Below, piece by piece: positions 61,356 to 64,000 of a stretch of DNA of 64,000 nt. The stretch is from Cytophagales bacterium (GTDB taxonomy: Bacteria > Bacteroidota > Bacteroidia > Cytophagales > Cyclobacteriaceae), in NCBI GenBank assembly GCA_022360055.1, contig JAKSDO010000066.1, forward strand, positions 1 through 64,000, written 5' to 3'. The position numbers and the translations under genes are program-made. The notes beneath the pieces were generated by a model. The model searched no databases. It was not told the origin of the DNA and saw only the letters and a program-made list of their open reading frames with translations. The first letter of the stretch is position 1, and each line of letters starts with the position of its first letter.

Positions 61356-61984
61356 TGGCTAGATCAGGCAGAAAAATTCCTGAAGTCAATTCAAGCTCAA
61401 TGGCGGACATCGCCTTTCTGCTGTTGGTCTTTTTTCTTGTAACAACTACGATTGCTACGGACAAAGGGTTAACGCTCACGCTACCTCCGAAGGCCGATCC
61501 AAACCAACCTCCTCCTGATATCACAAAGAATGAAAGAAATATCTTTAAAATTCTTGTAAATTCTTCAGACAGGATATTGATCGAGGATGAGCCTGTCACT
61601 GATATCTCAGGATTGCGGGAACGCGTCAAGGAGTTTATTTTGAACTTTGGGAAGCCGTCAGAAGAATATGTTGCAATATATAATACGCTTCCGGCACCCT
61701 TAAAAGCAATGTCTAAAAAGGACCCCGCGTCGTCAGATGATCCCAAAGAAGCTGTTGTTTCTTTTAAAGCAGACAGGGGTACCAGCTATGACATCTACAT
61801 AGCAATCCTGGACGAACTTCAGGGAGCATATTATGAAATATATGGAGAAAGGGTCGGATTGACAGCGGATGAATTCAGGTCTCTTGACCGGAAAAAGCCT
61901 AACGAACAAGAAAAATATACGATTGCTCGTGAAGGGATTCCGATGAATATATCTATTGCAGAACCAACTAAAATAGGAGAATAG
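61355..61984 (+). CDS. exbD: ExbD/TolR family protein 1
   Basis: A 209-aa protein: a cytosolic N-terminus, one TM (SMADIAFLLLVFFLVTTTIA, with the proton-carrying Asp in MADIAF), then a periplasmic domain. It is longer than the ~140-aa norm owing to about 60 residues inserted between strands (LNFGKPSEEYVAIYNTLPAP). It lies directly after the small membrane gene. Confidence 0.92.
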   Translation: MARSGRKIPEVNSSSMADIAFLLLVFFLVTTTIATDKGLTLTLPPKADPNQPPPDITKNERNIFKILVNSSDRILIEDEPVTDISGLRERVKEFILNFGKPSEEYVAIYNTLPAPLKAMSKKDPASSDDPKEAVVSFKADRGTSYDIYIAILDELQGAYYEIYGERVGLTADEFRSLDRKKPNEQEKYTIAREGIPMNISIAEPTKIGE

Positions 61985-61985
61985 T

Positions 61986-62447
61986 ATGGCAAAGTTTAAG
62001 AAAAAATCAAATACAAGCCAGGATATTCCTACCGCTGCGTTGCCGGATATCATATTCATGTTACTTTTCTTCTTTATGGTGACGACAGTGTTGCGGGAGT
62101 CGACCATAATGGTAAAACAATCTATTCCCAAAGCTACTCAGCTCAGAAAGCTGGAACAAAAAAAGTTGGTAAGTTATATGTACGTGGGGAAACCGAATGA
62201 TACCAAAAAGTTTGGCAGCGAACCAAAAATTCAGGCCAACGATGCTTTTATTGAGATAGACGGTATAATCCAGTTTATTGAAGAAGAAAAGGGGAAGCTC
62301 GCCGAGCACGAAAAAGACCAGATCACAATCTCTCTAAAAGTTCATGACGAAACAAAAATGGGTATTATAGCAGATATTCAGGAGAAAATGAGAGACGCTA
62401 ATGCGAGGAAGCTCATGTACGCGGCTGCGAAAAGAGCCGAAGATTAG
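61986..62447 (+). CDS. exbD: ExbD/TolR family protein 2
   Basis: A 153-aa paralogue with the same layout: TM DIIFMLLFFFMVTTVLRES, where DIIFML carries the proton Asp, and a soluble C-terminus ending YAAAKRAED. Two ExbD genes in series suggest a heteromeric stator. It follows ExbD1 by 1 nt, and a strong terminator ends the operon. Confidence 0.92.
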   Translation: MAKFKKKSNTSQDIPTAALPDIIFMLLFFFMVTTVLRESTIMVKQSIPKATQLRKLEQKKLVSYMYVGKPNDTKKFGSEPKIQANDAFIEIDGIIQFIEEEKGKLAEHEKDQITISLKVHDETKMGIIADIQEKMRDANARKLMYAAAKRAED

Positions 62448-62473
62448 ATCCGATAAGATTTAATATATTTAAC

Positions 62474-62503
62474 AGAGGCTGTAAATTACAGCCTCTTTTT
62501 TTT
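62474..62503 (+). terminator. Intrinsic terminator of the exb operon
   Basis: AGAGGCTGT/ACAGCCTCT forms a perfect 9-bp stem over AAATT, followed by eight T. It lies 27 bp after the stop of the second exbD. Confidence 0.92.
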
Positions 62504-62517
62504 GCCCGGATTGCAGC

Positions 62518-63810
62518 ATGAAAAATAACAGAAAAATCATAAATGCCTGGTGTATGTTCGACTGGGCAAACTCGGTTTATTCCCTGGTGATAACCACGAC
62601 AATTTTCCCGATCTATTACAATGCCGTAACAAAATCCGCATTCAAATCAGACACCGTTCGTTTTTTTTATATTGACATTGAGAATACCGTACTATATTCA
62701 TACAGCTTGTCCTTTTCTTTTTTGTTGATTGCGGTCTTATCTCCATTGCTGTCCGGAATAGCAGATTTTGGAAGCAGGAAAAAAATATTCATGAAGTTTT
62801 TCACTTACCTTGGAGGGGTTTCCTGTATTCTGCTCTATTTTTTCACGGGCGATAATATAGAGTTCGGGATCATACTTGCCATCCTGGCGAGTGTCGGATT
62901 TGCCGGCGGCATTGTTTTCTACAACGCCTATTTGCCAATTATAGCTACGCCCGATAAATACGATATAGTGAGTGCCAAAGGGTTTTCCATGGGTTACGCG
63001 GGGAGCGTGCTGCTTCTGATTTTTAACTTGACAACAATTTCGAACCCGGCACTATTAGGGCTTCCGGACGAATCGGCCGCATCCCGGCTGTCATTCATTT
63101 TGGTCGGGATCTGGTGGATTGGGTTCTCTCAAATAACGTTTTACCGCCTCCCGAAAGAGGAGAACGTAACGGGGTCAGCCACCGCATTGATCAAAAAAGG
63201 ATACCTGGAGATCATAAAAGTAGCTCGAAGTTTGTCGGGATTAAAAAACCTCAAAAGATTTTTAATCTCATTTTTCTTTTACAACATGGGGGTTCAGACG
63301 GTGATCTACCTGGCAGCTTTGTTCGGCGATGATGAATTAAAGCTGCCCGCCGACAACTTGATCATGACCATACTGATCATACAAATTGTGGCGATTTTCG
63401 GATCATACACATTCGCCAAAATATCAAATTGGAAAGGGAACAAGGTGTCACTTATTATAATGGTAATCATTTGGATGATCGTATGCCTTTACGCATATTT
63501 TCTTGACAGCGCCATTCAATTTTATATTCTTGGATTTGTTGTAGGCATGGTCATGGGCGGGATTCAATCCCTTTCGCGGGCCAGTTATTCAAAACTTATT
63601 CCACCGGAATCTAAAAATTACACTTCCTACTTCAGCTTTTACGATGTATTGGAGAAAACTTCGATCGTGTTCGGAACCTTTGCCTATGGCATGATCGAGC
63701 AAATCACCGGAAGCATGCGCAATAGCACGCTGGCATTAAGCAGTTTTTTTATAATTGGATTGGTATTTTTATTATTCACCAAAATACCAAAATTTCGGCG
63801 AAATACTTAA
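62518..63810 (+). CDS. MFS transporter of the UMF1/Atg22-like family
   Basis: A 430-aa membrane protein with about twelve helices. The N-terminal WCMFDWANSVYSLVITTTIF and the GGIQSLSRASYSKLIPPE motif in helix 8-9 define the UMF1/Atg22 family. Members are putative amino-acid or sugar effluxers; the substrate is not known. Its stop overlaps by 4 nt the stop of the converging permease gene at 63807. Confidence 0.93.
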   Translation: MKNNRKIINAWCMFDWANSVYSLVITTTIFPIYYNAVTKSAFKSDTVRFFYIDIENTVLYSYSLSFSFLLIAVLSPLLSGIADFGSRKKIFMKFFTYLGGVSCILLYFFTGDNIEFGIILAILASVGFAGGIVFYNAYLPIIATPDKYDIVSAKGFSMGYAGSVLLLIFNLTTISNPALLGLPDESAASRLSFILVGIWWIGFSQITFYRLPKEENVTGSATALIKKGYLEIIKVARSLSGLKNLKRFLISFFFYNMGVQTVIYLAALFGDDELKLPADNLIMTILIIQIVAIFGSYTFAKISNWKGNKVSLIIMVIIWMIVCLYAYFLDSAIQFYILGFVVGMVMGGIQSLSRASYSKLIPPESKNYTSYFSFYDVLEKTSIVFGTFAYGMIEQITGSMRNSTLALSSFFIIGLVFLLFTKIPKFRRNT

Positions 63811-64000
63811 AATAGTATTTCCCTGTATCTGTAAATGATTACGAAAAGAGCAATCGCCAGGTAAATGATATTTACCGGAAGTCCGATCCTGAAAAAATCC
63901 TTAAACTTATACCCCCCCGGGCCGAATATGATAAGATTGGTCTGGTAACTGATGGGGGTGAGAAAAGCGGCAGAAGCTGCATAAGCGATTGTGAGAAAAA
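63807..64000 (-). CDS. SLC13/ArsB-type permease, C-terminal part
   Basis: The 64 residues inside the window read FLTIAYAASAAFLTPISYQT, NLIIFGPGGYKFKDFFRIGL and PVNIIYLAIALFVIIYRYRE, typical of the last helices of divalent-anion:Na+ symporters (NLIIFGPGGYxxxDF motif). The gene enters from the right edge. Substrate not determinable. Confidence 0.85.
   Translation of the reverse strand, partial: FLTIAYAASAAFLTPISYQTNLIIFGPGGYKFKDFFRIGLPVNIIYLAIALFVIIYRYREILF

Overview
The window looks like chromosomal DNA of a Bacteroidota bacterium, most likely an environmental or marine Cytophagales-type member. Pointers are a SusC/SusD pair under an ECF sigma/FecR switch, many short lipoproteins with Cys after a hydrophobic leader, promoters matching TTTG-N19/20-TAnnTTTG, no reliance on Shine-Dalgarno sites, and an ExbB-ExbD-ExbD cluster. 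The genus is an inference and cannot be fixed from the sequence alone.

Region 1 (1-3.7 kb) is a nest of mobile DNA. A group II intron reverse transcriptase/maturase is split inside its PQGSP|LSPLL catalytic motif by a compact 2,201-bp element that encodes a large serine recombinase. Its ends carry 17-bp inverted arms flanking a TT dinucleotide, and removing it restores the RT reading frame exactly. The intron itself ends inside the last codons of an antitoxin-like gene, whose partner PIN toxin is reduced to 21 codons.

Region 2 (3.9-23 kb) holds mostly minus-strand genes: secreted lipoproteins, a VOC protein, a sigma factor with a membrane partner, an alpha/beta-hydrolase, a fumarylacetoacetate-hydrolase-type sugar-acid enzyme, the C-terminal remnant of an alpha-L-fucosidase, an NHL-repeat Tat protein, a TlpA-like lipoprotein, a cystathionine synthase/lyase, MscS and a large propeller protein. 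It is broken up by gene-poor gaps with relics and copies of a dispersed repeat (third copy in region 3).

Region 3 (24.0-27.5 kb) is an arsenosugar cluster: DUF2064 transferase, Cmd-like protein, ArsS radical SAM and ArsM methyltransferase.

Region 4 (27.6-38.9 kb) is a polysaccharide utilization locus read leftwards: ECF sigma, FecR, STN-containing SusC, SusD, beta-helix protein, GH16, a truncated CRTAC1-like gene and a sulfatase. The logic is that glycan sensed by SusC signals through FecR to the sigma factor.

Region 5 (40.5-47.3 kb) is a sulfur-respiration cluster: Tat-exported Mo-bis-PGD enzyme, four-cluster ferredoxin, NrfD membrane subunit, two YeeE/YedE half-transporters and two membrane-anchored rhodanese-like proteins that both have Ser instead of the catalytic Cys. 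A tandemly duplicated 60-aa ORF lies between the rhodaneses. Two CRP/FNR-type palindromes precede the operon.

Region 6 (47.4-64 kb) contains a DUF4143 ATPase behind a 22-bp periodic repeat, PPK2, a TPR histidine kinase, greA with a structured leader, a HIT protein, ruvC, a tightly packed housekeeping-like run (GT2, OppC, PP2C, deacetylase, TatD, asparaginase), tRNA-Ser(GGA), ExbB/ExbD genes, an MFS transporter and the end of an SLC13-type permease.
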